The notes: a model not told the origin generated them from the sequence alone. A DNA stretch of 64,000 nt from an uncultured Comamonas sp. (GCA_902175065.1 CABIIJ010000041.1:1-64000), one strand, 5' to 3'. Numbered from the stretch's first letter, positions 7,487 through 18,041 are shown. Made by a program: numbers and translations.

Positions 7487-8302
7487 CTAGAACGCCAGGT
7501 CGTACCCCACGGTCAGCGGAGCGTGGTCGGAGAATTTTTCGCCCTTGTAGATGCTGCTGCTGCGGGCCAGCGTGGCCAGGGCCGGGGTGGCTAGGTGGTA
7601 ATCGATGCGCCAGCCCACGTTGTTGGCATAGGCCTGGCCCCGGTTGCTCCACCAGGTGTAGCCGGCGTCGGTGGCGTCCGGCTCCAGGCGGCGGTAGACG
7701 TCGTGCAGGCCGCCGCTGGCGGGGTCGTCGGCCAGCAGCATGTCCATCCAGGCGCGTTCTTCGGGGGTGAAGCCGCTGTTTTTCTGGTTGCTGCGCCAGT
7801 TCTTGATGTCCTGGTTGGTGTGGGCAATGTTGATGTCGCCGCACAGGATGAAGTCCCGCTCCTGTTTCATCTGCATCAGGTGGCGGTGCATGTCCGCCAG
7901 GAACCGGAACTTGGCGCTTTGCCGCTCTTCGCCCGAAGATCCGCTGGGAAAGTAGCTGCTGATGATGGAGAGCTTGCGCTGCGGTGTGTCGAAGCGGGCC
8001 TCGATGTAGCGGCCCTCGGCATCGAATTCGGCATTGCCGAAGCCGACGATGACGTCGCTGGGCGCATGGCGGCTGTAGATGCCGACGCCGGAGTAGCCCT
8101 TTTTCTCGGCGCAGTGGAACCACCCGGGCAGGTCGGCCAGGGTCTCGAAGCGCCCGGCGATATCCGGCTGCTGGGCCTTCAGTTCCTGCACGCAAATACA
8201 ATCCGGGCTGATCGAAGCCAGCCAGGGTTCCAGCCCCTTGGTGGTGGCGGAACGGATGCCGTTGAGGTTCAGGCTGGTAAGTTGAAACAGAGAAGTCTTC
8301 AT
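7487..8302 (-). CDS. xth: Exodeoxyribonuclease III
   Basis: A 271-residue member of the exonuclease III / AP endonuclease family (endonuclease/exonuclease/phosphatase fold), which nicks at abasic sites and degrades one strand of duplex DNA. Conserved pieces in order are [18 protein letters not shown] (metal-binding Glu), CGDINIAHT (Asp/Asn), [11 protein letters not shown] and the terminal [15 protein letters not shown] with the catalytic Asp-His. The start codon lies within CATG shared with the divergent pyrE start, so the two initiation codons overlap. Its last 35 bases are duplicated at 5551-5585. Confidence 0.93.
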   Translation of the reverse strand: MKTSLFQLTSLNLNGIRSATTKGLEPWLASISPDCICVQELKAQQPDIAGRFETLADLPGWFHCAEKKGYSGVGIYSRHAPSDVIVGFGNAEFDAEGRYIEARFDTPQRKLSIISSYFPSGSSGEERQSAKFRFLADMHRHLMQMKQERDFILCGDINIAHTNQDIKNWRSNQKNSGFTPEERAWMDMLLADDPASGGLHDVYRRLEPDATDAGYTWWSNRGQAYANNVGWRIDYHLATPALATLARSSSIYKGEKFSDHAPLTVGYDLAF

Positions 8303-9002
8303 GTCCAATAAAGAAATAGCGCAGCAGGCCGAGGCCGCTTTGGCGCAAGAGTTTGTCGTATTTGCCGTTGAGGCCGGAGTGCTGCGCTTTGGCGAGTTCA
8401 AAACCAAGGCGGGGCGGATGAGCCCGTATTTTTTTAACGCAGGCTTGTTTGACGATGGTGCCAAGCTGGCACGCCTGGCGCAATTTTATGCACAGGCGAT
8501 TGTTGCCAGCGGCATCGAATTCGACATGGTGTTCGGCCCCGCGTACAAAGGCATTCCGCTGGCCGCCACGGTGGCAGTGGAACTGGCCCGGATGGGCAGG
8601 AACGTGCCCTTTGCCTACAACCGCAAAGAGGCCAAGGACCATGGCGAAGGCGGCACACTGGTGGGGGCACCGCTCAAGGGGCGGGTGCTCATCATCGACG
8701 ATGTGATGAGCGCAGGCACCGCCGCCCGCGAATCCATCGCCCTGATCGAAGCCGCAGGCGCCACGCCGCACGCTGTGGCGATTGCCCTGGACCGCCAGGA
8801 AATGGCCACGGAAAACGGCCAGGACGTGCCCCACAGCGCCGTGCAGTACGTGCGCCGGCAGTTGGGCTTGCAAGTGTGTGCAATTGCTACACTGGCGGAC
8901 TTGCTGGCCTATCTGGCCGCCCAGGCCGATGGCGGCGCAGCGATGGCCGAGCATTACCAAAGGGTGGCAGCCTACCGCCAGCGCTACGGGGTGCAGCAAT
9001 AG
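8301..9002 (+). CDS. pyrE: Orotate phosphoribosyltransferase
   Basis: A 233-residue type I phosphoribosyltransferase converting orotate and PRPP to OMP in pyrimidine synthesis. [19 protein letters not shown] is the orotate/PRPP-binding N-terminus, [14 protein letters not shown] the flexible catalytic loop and [17 protein letters not shown] the PRPP-binding motif. It is divergent from xth with overlapping ATG codons (8301-8303 and 8302-8300), a pairing common in Burkholderiales. A later start in the alanine-rich N-terminus cannot be excluded. Confidence 0.93.
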   Translation: MSNKEIAQQAEAALAQEFVVFAVEAGVLRFGEFKTKAGRMSPYFFNAGLFDDGAKLARLAQFYAQAIVASGIEFDMVFGPAYKGIPLAATVAVELARMGRNVPFAYNRKEAKDHGEGGTLVGAPLKGRVLIIDDVMSAGTAARESIALIEAAGATPHAVAIALDRQEMATENGQDVPHSAVQYVRRQLGLQVCAIATLADLLAYLAAQADGGAAMAEHYQRVAAYRQRYGVQQ

Positions 9003-9034
9003 AAATAAATCAAGGTGCGGGAGGGGGCAAACCC

Positions 9035-9649
9035 ATGCGTTATCACTTCGCGGTCGGTTGTTTGGCAATGACGGTGCTGGGCGGAACCGCCGCGCAGAGT
9101 GTTGGCGTTTACTCCTGCACTGACGACCACGGTCGTCGCCTGATTTCCGACCGCCCCATCCCCGAGTGCCTGGACCGCGAACAGCGCGTACTGGGCCCCA
9201 GCGGGGTCGAACGCACACCACGGGCACCCGTCCCCACCCAGGCAGAGCTGGAACGGGCCGCCCAGGAAAAGCAACGCCGGCTGCAGGAACAGGAGCGCAT
9301 TCTGGAGCAGCACCGCCTCGACCAAGTCCTGCTCCAGCGCTACCCGGACAGTGCCGCGCATGAGACCGCTCGCGTGCAGCAGATACAGCAGTTTGACGAG
9401 TTGCAGATGCTGGCCCGCGCTCGCCTGCTGGGCCTGGAACAAGCCTACGTTCAGGCGCAGAAAGACCAGGCAGCGCTGGGCAGTGCCGCCACCCCCGCGA
9501 CCAGAAAGGCCGTGCAGACCGCCCACGCCGCGATGCAGGCGCAAAAGCGCTCGATCGAGGCCAATGAACTCAATCGCCAGCGCATCATGCTGCGCTTTGA
9601 CGACGAGGCGCGACGGCTGGAGAAACTCTGGGCGGGCACCCAACCCTGA
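9035..9649 (+). CDS. DUF4124-domain protein, probably exported
   Basis: A 204-residue protein. The N-terminal hydrophobic stretch (residues 1-25, ending TAAQSVGVY) looks like a signal peptide. It is followed by a DUF4124-like motif, VYSCTDDHGRRLISDRPIP with two cysteines, and then a long charged Gln/Arg/Glu-rich helical region (about residues 68-200) with coiled-coil character. DUF4124 proteins are periplasmic or envelope proteins of unknown function. It follows pyrE on the same strand after 32 bases and may be co-transcribed. The start was chosen for the signal peptide and the preceding purine-rich GGGAGGGGG. Confidence 0.7.
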   Translation: MRYHFAVGCLAMTVLGGTAAQSVGVYSCTDDHGRRLISDRPIPECLDREQRVLGPSGVERTPRAPVPTQAELERAAQEKQRRLQEQERILEQHRLDQVLLQRYPDSAAHETARVQQIQQFDELQMLARARLLGLEQAYVQAQKDQAALGSAATPATRKAVQTAHAAMQAQKRSIEANELNRQRIMLRFDDEARRLEKLWAGTQP

Positions 9650-9666
9650 CCCGACCCCGCTGCTGC

Positions 9667-11253
9667 CTATTGCAAGGCGCAGGCGTCACGCTGGCGCAGC
9701 TCCGCCCAAGGACGGCCTTCCAGACCCGGATTGGTGCTGCCGGGCCAGTCCGGCTGCGCCAGCAACGCTCCATACCCCACGGCACGCATCGCCGTCTCGG
9801 CCAATAGGGCATTGGTGTGCTCTTGCGCCCCGGCTGGCCCATCCGCCTTTGGCTGTTGGGCAAAACCGGGCAGGACCTGCGGGTGCTGCACCCGCAAGGC
9901 CGTGTTCGCCCAGACGAGCATGGGAACTTCCAGGCTGCTCAGACCGGCGCCGTGGCGATAATCCTCCACGCAGGGCGGCAGCAGCACGCCATGATCGCTG
10001 GTATAGAGCAGCAAGGCGCTGCGGTCTTTGCTGGCCGTCGCCAGCAGTGCCATCCATTGCGCCAGCAAATCGCTGGTGTAGTGCACGCTGTTGTCGTAGG
10101 CATCGGCCATGGAGCGGTAACCCGGCGGCGTGCGCTCCTGCGGTAGCGGGTGGCTGCCATAGGTATGCAGAACGATCAGCTTGCGCGGTGCAGGATCGGC
10201 CAAAGCATCCCGCAGGCTGGCCGTCAACACCTCGTCAGGATCGCCATTGCCCACTTTCTGGTACACCGCGCTGGAACGGCGCAGGGCATAGCTGAAGAAA
10301 TCTTCCTGGGCGCTGAAAAATCGCGAATTGGTGAAAGCAAAGGTTTTGTAGCCCGCGTGCTGGGCCAGGTCAATGAAGGATGGCGCCTGGCGGGCCGTGC
10401 TGTCCCGTGCCGACATGCCGGTCAGCATGAACGGCAGCGCAGCGGCGGTATTCCAGCCCTGGGCCAATACCGTCGTCGCGGCCGTGTCGGGCAGATTTGC
10501 CAGCGGCGCATTGGTATCGGCCCCCTGGTAGCCCAGCAGCGACCAGCGCTGTGCCGTGGCGCTTTCCCCCAGCACCACCACCACGGTATCGACCTGGGCG
10601 CGGGGATCTGCCTGCGCAACAGGCAGCAGCGGCGGCTGGAAAAGACCATTGGCAATCTCCTGCTGGCGCATGGTCGCACGCACCATATGCAAGGGATAAA
10701 GGCTTTTGGCCTTGCGCATGAACGTATTGGCGTTGAGCTGCTGCACCAGCGCATACACCAGCACCAGGCCCCAAAACAGCCCTGCCACTTGCCAGACCCT
10801 GCGCAGGAGCAAAGACGAGCCGCGCAACACAGGCAACGTGCGCCAAAGCGTATGGCCTGCCCATGTGCAGGCAAGCAGCCAGAAACCCACTGCCACCCAG
10901 GCCCGGCCGGGAATGGTGGGCAGAAATTCCGCCGTTTCTCCCGGGGTGGTGCGCAGCATGGTGGCGAGGAAGAACTCATCGGCCAACGCACCGAAAAAGC
11001 TGGCATGGACGATGTTCAAGCACCCCAGCAGCGCCAGCCCGCCGAATACGATGGGCTGCACCGGACGCAGCAGCAACAACGGTGAAAAACACAATGCAGC
11101 CAGCAGGAGGTGTGCCACCGAGGTGACTGACACCCCTGGCAACAGGCTGGGGATGAAAAAAAGCAGCCAGGCCACCAGCGCCAGCCAGGCCTTGACGCGC
11201 ATCGAATTCATAAAATGATTCATTAATAAAATACGGCTCAAACGCTTATTCAT
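9667..11253 (-). CDS. Phosphoethanolamine transferase (EptA/sulfatase superfamily)
   Basis: A 528-residue inner-membrane enzyme. About five N-terminal transmembrane segments (residues 15-190) precede a periplasmic sulfatase-fold domain. Conserved parts are VVVVLGESATAQRWSLLGY, where the Thr/Ser after GES is the phosphoethanolamine acceptor, AALPFMLTGMSARDS, and the zinc-binding YTSDHGVLL near the C-terminus. Members transfer phosphoethanolamine from phosphatidylethanolamine to lipid A or LPS core sugars. It is the last gene of a minus-strand LPS cluster with a YrbL-like kinase and an O-antigen ligase. In-frame Met codons at 11223, 11211 and 11202 are alternative starts; none has a strong ribosome-binding site. 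Confidence 0.85.
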   Translation of the reverse strand: MNKRLSRILLMNHFMNSMRVKAWLALVAWLLFFIPSLLPGVSVTSVAHLLLAALCFSPLLLLRPVQPIVFGGLALLGCLNIVHASFFGALADEFFLATMLRTTPGETAEFLPTIPGRAWVAVGFWLLACTWAGHTLWRTLPVLRGSSLLLRRVWQVAGLFWGLVLVYALVQQLNANTFMRKAKSLYPLHMVRATMRQQEIANGLFQPPLLPVAQADPRAQVDTVVVVLGESATAQRWSLLGYQGADTNAPLANLPDTAATTVLAQGWNTAAALPFMLTGMSARDSTARQAPSFIDLAQHAGYKTFAFTNSRFFSAQEDFFSYALRRSSAVYQKVGNGDPDEVLTASLRDALADPAPRKLIVLHTYGSHPLPQERTPPGYRSMADAYDNSVHYTSDLLAQWMALLATASKDRSALLLYTSDHGVLLPPCVEDYRHGAGLSSLEVPMLVWANTALRVQHPQVLPGFAQQPKADGPAGAQEHTNALLAETAMRAVGYGALLAQPDWPGSTNPGLEGRPWAELRQRDACALQ

Positions 11254-11275
11254 AAAGCGCAGGCAGCTATCAATA

Positions 11276-11920
11276 TCAGGAATCCTTGGCGTGCTCGGCC
11301 TGCAATTGCGCCACCTGCGCCAGAATGCGCCGCTGCACCTTGCGCACATAGCGCCCGCTGATCCGGGCGCTCATGGCGCGGATGGGGATCAGCAGCTTTT
11401 CCCCAATGCCGTCGACCAGCACGAATTCAGGCCGGCCACTGCGGCTTTCGGTGTACATGATTCCGGCAATGTTCACCTCGCCGAAGACGATGTGCAGGCG
11501 CACGCAATCGTCAAAGAAACGCGCCAGCGCCTGATGGTGCCTGGGCTGCAACGGCGTATCACGCGCCAGGGCTTCCAGCGTCCAGCCCTGGCCGTCAGGA
11601 GCGGTGATCTTTTCTGTGATCAGCCCCAGGCCGTGATCGGTGGCCACCAGGCCATACGGCGTTTCGACAGGAAACGTGAAACACCCGCTGCCATAGTGGG
11701 TCTTGCACAGTTGCAGGTACTGAATCAGTTCACGCCGAAACTGGCGGTAAATACCCTGGTGCAACTTGCGCTTCAACCACCCATGCTTGGCAAAGCCGCC
11801 ATCGCTGGCAACGATGGCGGGCTGGATGATTTTTATGATTTGGTTTGCATGGAGCGGATGCTGATAAACATCCTTGATGGTTCCATTGCCGATTTTTTCC
11901 AGATTTTTAATTTCCAGCAT
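11276..11920 (-). CDS. YrbL-like kinase-fold protein
   Basis: A 214-residue protein resembling the PhoP-regulated YrbL family and related LPS-core kinase-like proteins. Visible parts are IGNGTIKDVYQHPLHANQIIKI (ATP-binding start), the FRRELIQYLQLC helix, HIVFGEVNIAGIMY (catalytic-loop region) and FVLVDGIGEK in place of the DFG segment. No substrate is established for the family. It overlaps the stop of the upstream O-antigen ligase gene by 14 bases and is followed after 22 bases by the phosphoethanolamine transferase, so a role in LPS modification is likely. Confidence 0.75.
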   Translation of the reverse strand: MLEIKNLEKIGNGTIKDVYQHPLHANQIIKIIQPAIVASDGGFAKHGWLKRKLHQGIYRQFRRELIQYLQLCKTHYGSGCFTFPVETPYGLVATDHGLGLITEKITAPDGQGWTLEALARDTPLQPRHHQALARFFDDCVRLHIVFGEVNIAGIMYTESRSGRPEFVLVDGIGEKLLIPIRAMSARISGRYVRKVQRRILAQVAQLQAEHAKDS

Positions 11921-13175
11921 TATTCTGCATCGAATGCTTGTTCGAGAATCTTGCACTGCAATACAGCCAGCAGAGCATGATGATGAAAAAATTATATTCT
12001 CTTGCATTCCACAGGGAGGCGTTCACCAGACTGTCCCCAATGAAGATGGCAATGAATCCCATGAACAACGGGCGGTATTCCCGGTTACACCACGCAGCCC
12101 ATGCCAGGGTGGCCAACAGAGCCAGAAACCAGACAAGGCCAAAAATACCCATTTCCGTGAAAAAGAACAGGAATTGGTTGTGCGGTGTAGTGTCTCCAAC
12201 ATTGCACCATTCCGGTTCGGGCGCTTTCTCGCACCATTTCACTCCGTGGCTGCCCAGCCCCCAGCCGATGAGAGGGCGCTCTTGAATCAACTCAATGGAC
12301 TTCATCCACATATACCAACGGGCACCGATACTGGTGAGTTCCGGAGTTTCTCCAGCATTGGCTTGCTGGAAAATCAAAATGGTTTCCTGCTTGGCTTCTT
12401 GATAGCGCGTTTGTATGCTCTTGGAGGTGTTGAATGCAGAAATCCCAACAATCAACACAAAAACAAGGCTGATCAGGGAAAGCTTTTTCGGCAAGCGGAA
12501 TATGATGTAGGCGGATATGCCAAGGAACAATGTAAGATAGCCTGTTCTTCCACTTGAGAGATAGAGGGTGGAAGTTGCACTCAGGACGATGGCGGCAAGC
12601 AGTAATAAATTGGTCAGAAACTTTCTCTCCTTGCCGAGCAGATTGATGCAAAGCAAGGTGAAAAACGACATCATGATATTCTGGGTGATATAATTCCCGA
12701 ATACGGTATGATCACCGCCCCAGCCTAAATTCTTGTTGCTTGACCAAGGCAGATTGAACCAGATGCTCAAATAGGTGGATGCCAGTATGAAAAGCATGCC
12801 GATAAAAAATCCTTGTATGCAGCGCTGCCGGATTTTCTCTTCCATGAGCAGTGGGAGCAATACGGCAGCCAGTCCTATCTTCAGGTATTTCTTGAAATTT
12901 TCCCCCAGCGCTCCGTTCCATGGCGACAGGCTGTAGGTGGAAGCCACTGCTATCAGGAGCAGAAGGGCGAGCAGAACGAATGCCAGAGGCTCTTTCCTGG
13001 TCTGCTGAATGGTGGATCTTAGCTTTGGCAACGCCAGAATGATCGCCAACGTATAACCAAGATTGTGCAAGGCAAGCGAGAACGGAAGCGTCAGATAGCT
13101 GAAAATCAGAAAAAATGCAGCCAGTGTATTTACATACTCCAAATAATTTTCTTTTGCAAAAGGTCTTGTTTTCAT
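11907..13175 (-). CDS. O-antigen ligase family protein (WaaL-like)
   Basis: A 422-residue polytopic membrane protein with roughly 10-12 hydrophobic segments. The O-antigen ligase/polymerase signature lies in its large periplasmic loop: SIGARWYMWMKSIELIQERP, LIGWGLGSHG and later TPHNQFLFFFTEMG. It should attach O-antigen or another undecaprenyl-linked glycan to lipid A-core, or polymerise it. Sequence alone does not separate WaaL from Wzy. It is divergent from the GT25 gene, and their initiation codons overlap in one CATG. Codon use is AT-richer than in the flanking housekeeping genes, common for LPS loci under transfer. Confidence 0.82.
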   Translation of the reverse strand: MKTRPFAKENYLEYVNTLAAFFLIFSYLTLPFSLALHNLGYTLAIILALPKLRSTIQQTRKEPLAFVLLALLLLIAVASTYSLSPWNGALGENFKKYLKIGLAAVLLPLLMEEKIRQRCIQGFFIGMLFILASTYLSIWFNLPWSSNKNLGWGGDHTVFGNYITQNIMMSFFTLLCINLLGKERKFLTNLLLLAAIVLSATSTLYLSSGRTGYLTLFLGISAYIIFRLPKKLSLISLVFVLIVGISAFNTSKSIQTRYQEAKQETILIFQQANAGETPELTSIGARWYMWMKSIELIQERPLIGWGLGSHGVKWCEKAPEPEWCNVGDTTPHNQFLFFFTEMGIFGLVWFLALLATLAWAAWCNREYRPLFMGFIAIFIGDSLVNASLWNAREYNFFIIMLCWLYCSARFSNKHSMQNNAGN

Positions 13176-13914
13176 GAAAGTCATTGTTAATTTTATTAAT
13201 TTGGATAAGGATGACGAACGGTGCAAAAGAATGCAGGCGCAGCTCGAAAGTATCAATTTTCCAGTGGAAAGATTCTCTGCGGTATGGTGGAATGATCTGG
13301 CGCCTGCTGCGCAGGAAGAATTATTTTCCAGTAGCAAAAATGCTTTGCAGTATTACAAGCCTTTGGCAAACGGAGAAAAGGGATGCTACGCCAGTCATAT
13401 TCACGTATGGCGCAGGTTACTGGCCAGCGATGCCCAGGCCATGGTGGTGCTGGAAGATGATGTGCGGCTGCATGCCGATTTCTCCGAAGTGATTCATGGC
13501 ATTGCCCGGATCGAGCAGCCGTGGGACATGATCAAGCTGGTAGGCCGCAGCCGGGAGAAGGTGCAAATGCAGCGCCCTCTGGTGGCAGGCCATAGCTTGA
13601 TTCGGTACGCGCGGGTGCCAAGCCTGACGGCCGCGTATGTTATCAGCCGGGCCGGGGCGGAAAAATTACTGCGCACCCGGGTGCCTTTTGGTCGGCCGGT
13701 GGATGTGGATTTGCGCTTCTGGTTTGAAAACGATTTGCATGTTTTCGGGGTGTTGCCAGCAGCAGTGTCCCTGGATGACACCAGCGAGACCAGCAGTATC
13801 TGGCAGCAGCGTTCCGGCCTGACGTTGCCACAGCGCTGGCGCAAGCTCTGCATGAAACTGCAACTGGCCTGGGGCAACGCCCGGGCGCGGCAGCCGCAAT
13901 TGCCGCAGCTCTAG
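13174..13914 (+). CDS. Glycosyltransferase family 25 (LPS biosynthesis)
   Basis: A 246-residue GT25 family protein. It starts MKVIVNFINLDKDDERCKRM, typical of the family, and contains GEKGCYASHIHVWRRLL and the metal/nucleotide-binding MVVLEDDVRLH, then the acceptor-side SLTAAYVISRAGAEKLL and PVDVDLRFWF. Such enzymes add galactose or related sugars to LPS core. Its start codon overlaps that of the divergent O-antigen ligase gene. Its stop overlaps the stop of the convergent GT4 gene in CTAG. Confidence 0.88.
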   Translation: MKVIVNFINLDKDDERCKRMQAQLESINFPVERFSAVWWNDLAPAAQEELFSSSKNALQYYKPLANGEKGCYASHIHVWRRLLASDAQAMVVLEDDVRLHADFSEVIHGIARIEQPWDMIKLVGRSREKVQMQRPLVAGHSLIRYARVPSLTAAYVISRAGAEKLLRTRVPFGRPVDVDLRFWFENDLHVFGVLPAAVSLDDTSETSSIWQQRSGLTLPQRWRKLCMKLQLAWGNARARQPQLPQL

Positions 13915-14996
13915 AGCGGCGCATCCAGCAGCGCTTGATAACGCAGCCCCATCTGCTCGCGGCCATAACGAGTCAGGGCTGTGCGGCGGGCCTGGGCGCC
14001 GAATTGAGCGGCTTGCTCTGGGTTGGTGAGGAGTTGCAGCAGTGCCTGGGCCAGCGCCGGGGCATCCTGGTGAGGAACGAGCAAGCCATCCACCTTGTGC
14101 TGAATGACTTCTTGCAGCCCCACGACATTGCTACCGATGCAGGCACAGCCTGCGGCCATGCCTTCCATCATCGACAGGCCCAACCCTTCCCAGTGCGCGG
14201 CGAGCACGCAGACTTGTACCCGCGCCAGACGCTCGGGCAGATTGCCGACGTTGCCTAGGAAATGCACCTGTTCTTGTAGCCCCAGTGTGTGCGCCAGGCG
14301 TTCGGCCTGTTTGCGCAACCGGGTGCTGCCGGCCCCGGCGAGGTACAGCGTTGGCTGCAATCCCTGTTCTTTGAGTAGTGCCAAAGCGCGGATCAGGGTG
14401 GCGTGGTCTTTTTGCCGGGCGAATCGGGCGGCCATCAAGATGGCGGGTTCGCGCTCTTGCCAGGTAGTGGGCAGCAAGCTGTCGGGGAATTTCTCCAGGG
14501 CGATGCCGTTGAGGATGGCGATGCAGCGTTCGGGCGGAAAACCGCGTTCGATCAGGGCCTGGCGCACACCTTCGGAGACGCCGATGCTGGCCTGTGTGGC
14601 GGGGGCCAGGGCCAGCGCCTGGCGCAGGCGCCTGGGCGTGTAGCGCTCGCGGCTGTTGTGTTCGACGTGGAAGATGCGCGGCACGCCTTCGGCCACGGCG
14701 GCCTGACGGCCCCAGATGTGGTCGCTGAAGCCGTGGGCAAAGACGGCATCGGGCCGCCAGTCGCGGATGATGCGCCGCAGCTCCCAGACCGTGAGGGCAT
14801 GCAGCCAGTTGGAGACGACGCGCACGTCCAGCCCCTGGTCACGCAGCGCCTGCACGCGGGCGGCGCTGGTGTTGCGCTTGCGCCGCAGCACCAGCAGCAC
14901 CTGCGTGCCGGGCGTGCGCCGGGCGGCCAGGCACAGGTCGATGGCGACCTGGGTCGCACCGGAAAAGCCGCCAGTGACAAAGTGCAGGATGCGCAT
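13911..14996 (-). CDS. Glycosyltransferase family 4 (LPS core/polysaccharide)
   Basis: A 361-residue GT-B glycosyltransferase. The N-terminal Rossmann half starts MRILHFVTGGFSGATQVAIDLC. The C-terminal half carries AILMAARFARQKDHATLIRAL and the donor-binding AHWEGLGLSMMEGMAAGCACIGSNVVGLQE with the E-x7-E motif of retaining GT4 enzymes. The start was taken at the Met beginning the Rossmann strand; the frame continues upstream without homology. It belongs with the neighbouring LPS genes. Confidence 0.88.
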   Translation of the reverse strand: MRILHFVTGGFSGATQVAIDLCLAARRTPGTQVLLVLRRKRNTSAARVQALRDQGLDVRVVSNWLHALTVWELRRIIRDWRPDAVFAHGFSDHIWGRQAAVAEGVPRIFHVEHNSRERYTPRRLRQALALAPATQASIGVSEGVRQALIERGFPPERCIAILNGIALEKFPDSLLPTTWQEREPAILMAARFARQKDHATLIRALALLKEQGLQPTLYLAGAGSTRLRKQAERLAHTLGLQEQVHFLGNVGNLPERLARVQVCVLAAHWEGLGLSMMEGMAAGCACIGSNVVGLQEVIQHKVDGLLVPHQDAPALAQALLQLLTNPEQAAQFGAQARRTALTRYGREQMGLRYQALLDAPL

Positions 14997-15072
14997 GGAA
15001 TTGAGGGGGAAAAGACGGCAAGAAAAAAGGGCTTGGCAGGGCCAGCCCTTTGGCGGTTTCAGCCGGGGCGGC

Positions 15073-15288
15073 TCAATGCCCGCCCTTGAACACTTCCCCC
15101 GCCTTGAGCTGGTACACGGTGCCGCAGTAGGGGCATTTGCCCTGGCCGTCGTGGCCGACATCGATGTAGACGCGGGGGTGGCTGTTCCACAGCTTCATGT
15201 CGGCCTTGGGGTGGGGGCAGTAGAAATCGCCAGCGGGGTTGAGGTCGTGGGCGGTGAGTTCTACGGCAGCGGGGGCGGTGACGGTCAT
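15073..15288 (-). CDS. Zinc-finger CHCC domain protein
   Basis: A 71-residue protein. DFYCPHPKADMKLWNSHPRVYID followed by GKCPYCGTVYQL gives one Cys, a His and a CxxC pair, the zinc-binding layout of the zf-CHCC family related to mitochondrial complex I subunit NDUFS6. Its bacterial role is not defined. It lies between the GT4 gene and radA, apparently as its own unit. Confidence 0.85.
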   Translation of the reverse strand: MTVTAPAAVELTAHDLNPAGDFYCPHPKADMKLWNSHPRVYIDVGHDGQGKCPYCGTVYQLKAGEVFKGGH

Positions 15289-15369
15289 GCGGGTGTCTCT
15301 TTCTGGAGGAATCAGGGCAAATCTGGCCGGAGGCGGTCAAGCGCCGGATTTTACGGCGCCTGGCGGTGT

Positions 15370-16755
<1,386 letters not shown>

Positions 16756-16772
16756 GTTGCTTTGAAAAATGA

Positions 16773-16848
16773 AGCTTGTTCCACAGATAAACAAACGATT
16801 TCAGAATAAAAATTATCTGAAATCGTTTCAACAAAAGCGGGTGAAGCT
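16773..16848. repeat. Nested palindromic intergenic repeat, copy B
   Basis: The inner arms AAACGATTTCAGA (16793-16805) and TCTGAAATCGTTT (16816-16828) pair perfectly. The outer arms AGCTTGTTCCAC and GCGGGTGAAGCT pair at 8 of 12. It lies upstream of radA and downstream of lldD, both on the minus strand. Confidence 0.8.
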
Positions 16849-16898
16849 ATTGATTTTTAATCATCGCACCTGTGGCACTTGCGCCGCAAGGGATGGGG

Positions 16899-18041
16899 TC
16901 ACCCCTGATCATGCACCAGCAGGTCGCCAGTGATTTCGCTGACGCTCTTCGCGCTGGTCAGCGTCATGGCGACGCGCATTTCCTTTTCCAGCAGGTCGAG
17001 CAGGTTGGCCACGCCCGCCTCGCCCTGTGCGGCCAGGGCGTAGACGAAGGCGCGGCCGATCATGGTGCAGTCCGCGCCCAGGGCGAGCATCCGCACGATG
17101 TCCAGGCCGTTGCGCACGCCCGAGTCGACCAGGATCTTGATCTGTCCCTTGACCGCATCGGCAATCGGCGGCAGGGCGCGGGCCGAGGAGAGCACGCCGT
17201 CGAGCTGGCGCCCGCCGTGGTTGGAGACGATGATGCCGTCGGCACCGAAGCGCACCGCGTCCTTCGCGTCCTCGGGGTCGAGGATGCCCTTGATGACCAT
17301 CGGGCCTTGCCAGAAGTCGCGGATCCACTCCAGGTCTTTCCACGAGATCGAGGGGTCGAAGTTTGCGCCCAGGTAGCCCATGTAGTCTTCCAGGCTGACG
17401 TTCTGGCCCTTGTAGGCGGAGATGTTGCCCAGCGTGTGCGGGCGGCCCAGCAGGCCGACGTTCAGCGCCCAGTGCGGGTGGGTGACGGCTTGCAGGTAGC
17501 GGCGCAGGGCGGCGTTGGGGCCGCTCATGCCCGAGTGCGCATCGCGGTAGCGGGCACCGGGAGTCGGCATGTCGACGGTGAACACCAGGGTGGAGACACC
17601 GGCGGCCTGGGCGCGTTCCAGCGCGTTTTTCATGAAGCCCCGGTCTTTCAGCACATAGAGCTGGAACCACATCGGGCGCTTCAACCTGGGCGCGACTTCC
17701 TCGATCGGGCAGACCGAGACGCTGGACATGGTGAAGGGGATGCCCTTTTTGTCCGCCGCCACGGCAGCCTGCACCTCGCCCCGGCGGGCGTACATGCCGG
17801 TCAGGCCCACGGGGGCCAGGGCGACGGGCAGGGAGAGCTGCTCGCCGAACAGTTCGATGCCGGTGTCGAGCTGGCTCATGTCCTTGAGCACGCGCTGGCG
17901 CAGGGCCACCTCGGCCAGGTCGCTCACGTTGCGCTCCAGCGTTTTCTCGGCATAGGCACCGCCGTCGATGTAGTGGAACAGAAAGGGCGGCAGGCGCTTT
18001 TGCGCGGCGGCGCGGTAGTCGGTGGTGGAGGAGATGATCAT
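16899..18041 (-). CDS. lldD: FMN-dependent L-lactate dehydrogenase
   Basis: A 380-residue alpha-hydroxy-acid oxidase family flavoenzyme oxidising L-lactate to pyruvate, feeding electrons to the respiratory chain. Features in order are [39 protein letters not shown], the substrate-tyrosine segment FQLYVLKDR, the FMN lysine in [12 protein letters not shown], the catalytic His in [14 protein letters not shown] and [19 protein letters not shown]. Length matches LldD. The gene sits alone between radA and the alanine-racemase-like gene. Confidence 0.92.
   Translation of the reverse strand: MIISSTTDYRAAAQKRLPPFLFHYIDGGAYAEKTLERNVSDLAEVALRQRVLKDMSQLDTGIELFGEQLSLPVALAPVGLTGMYARRGEVQAAVAADKKGIPFTMSSVSVCPIEEVAPRLKRPMWFQLYVLKDRGFMKNALERAQAAGVSTLVFTVDMPTPGARYRDAHSGMSGPNAALRRYLQAVTHPHWALNVGLLGRPHTLGNISAYKGQNVSLEDYMGYLGANFDPSISWKDLEWIRDFWQGPMVIKGILDPEDAKDAVRFGADGIIVSNHGGRQLDGVLSSARALPPIADAVKGQIKILVDSGVRNGLDIVRMLALGADCTMIGRAFVYALAAQGEAGVANLLDLLEKEMRVAMTLTSAKSVSEITGDLLVHDQG

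Noticed and set aside
7428-9227. A 599-codon minus-strand frame across xth and pyrE
   Set aside because: Shadow frame. The xth and pyrE proteins in other frames have full catalytic motifs.
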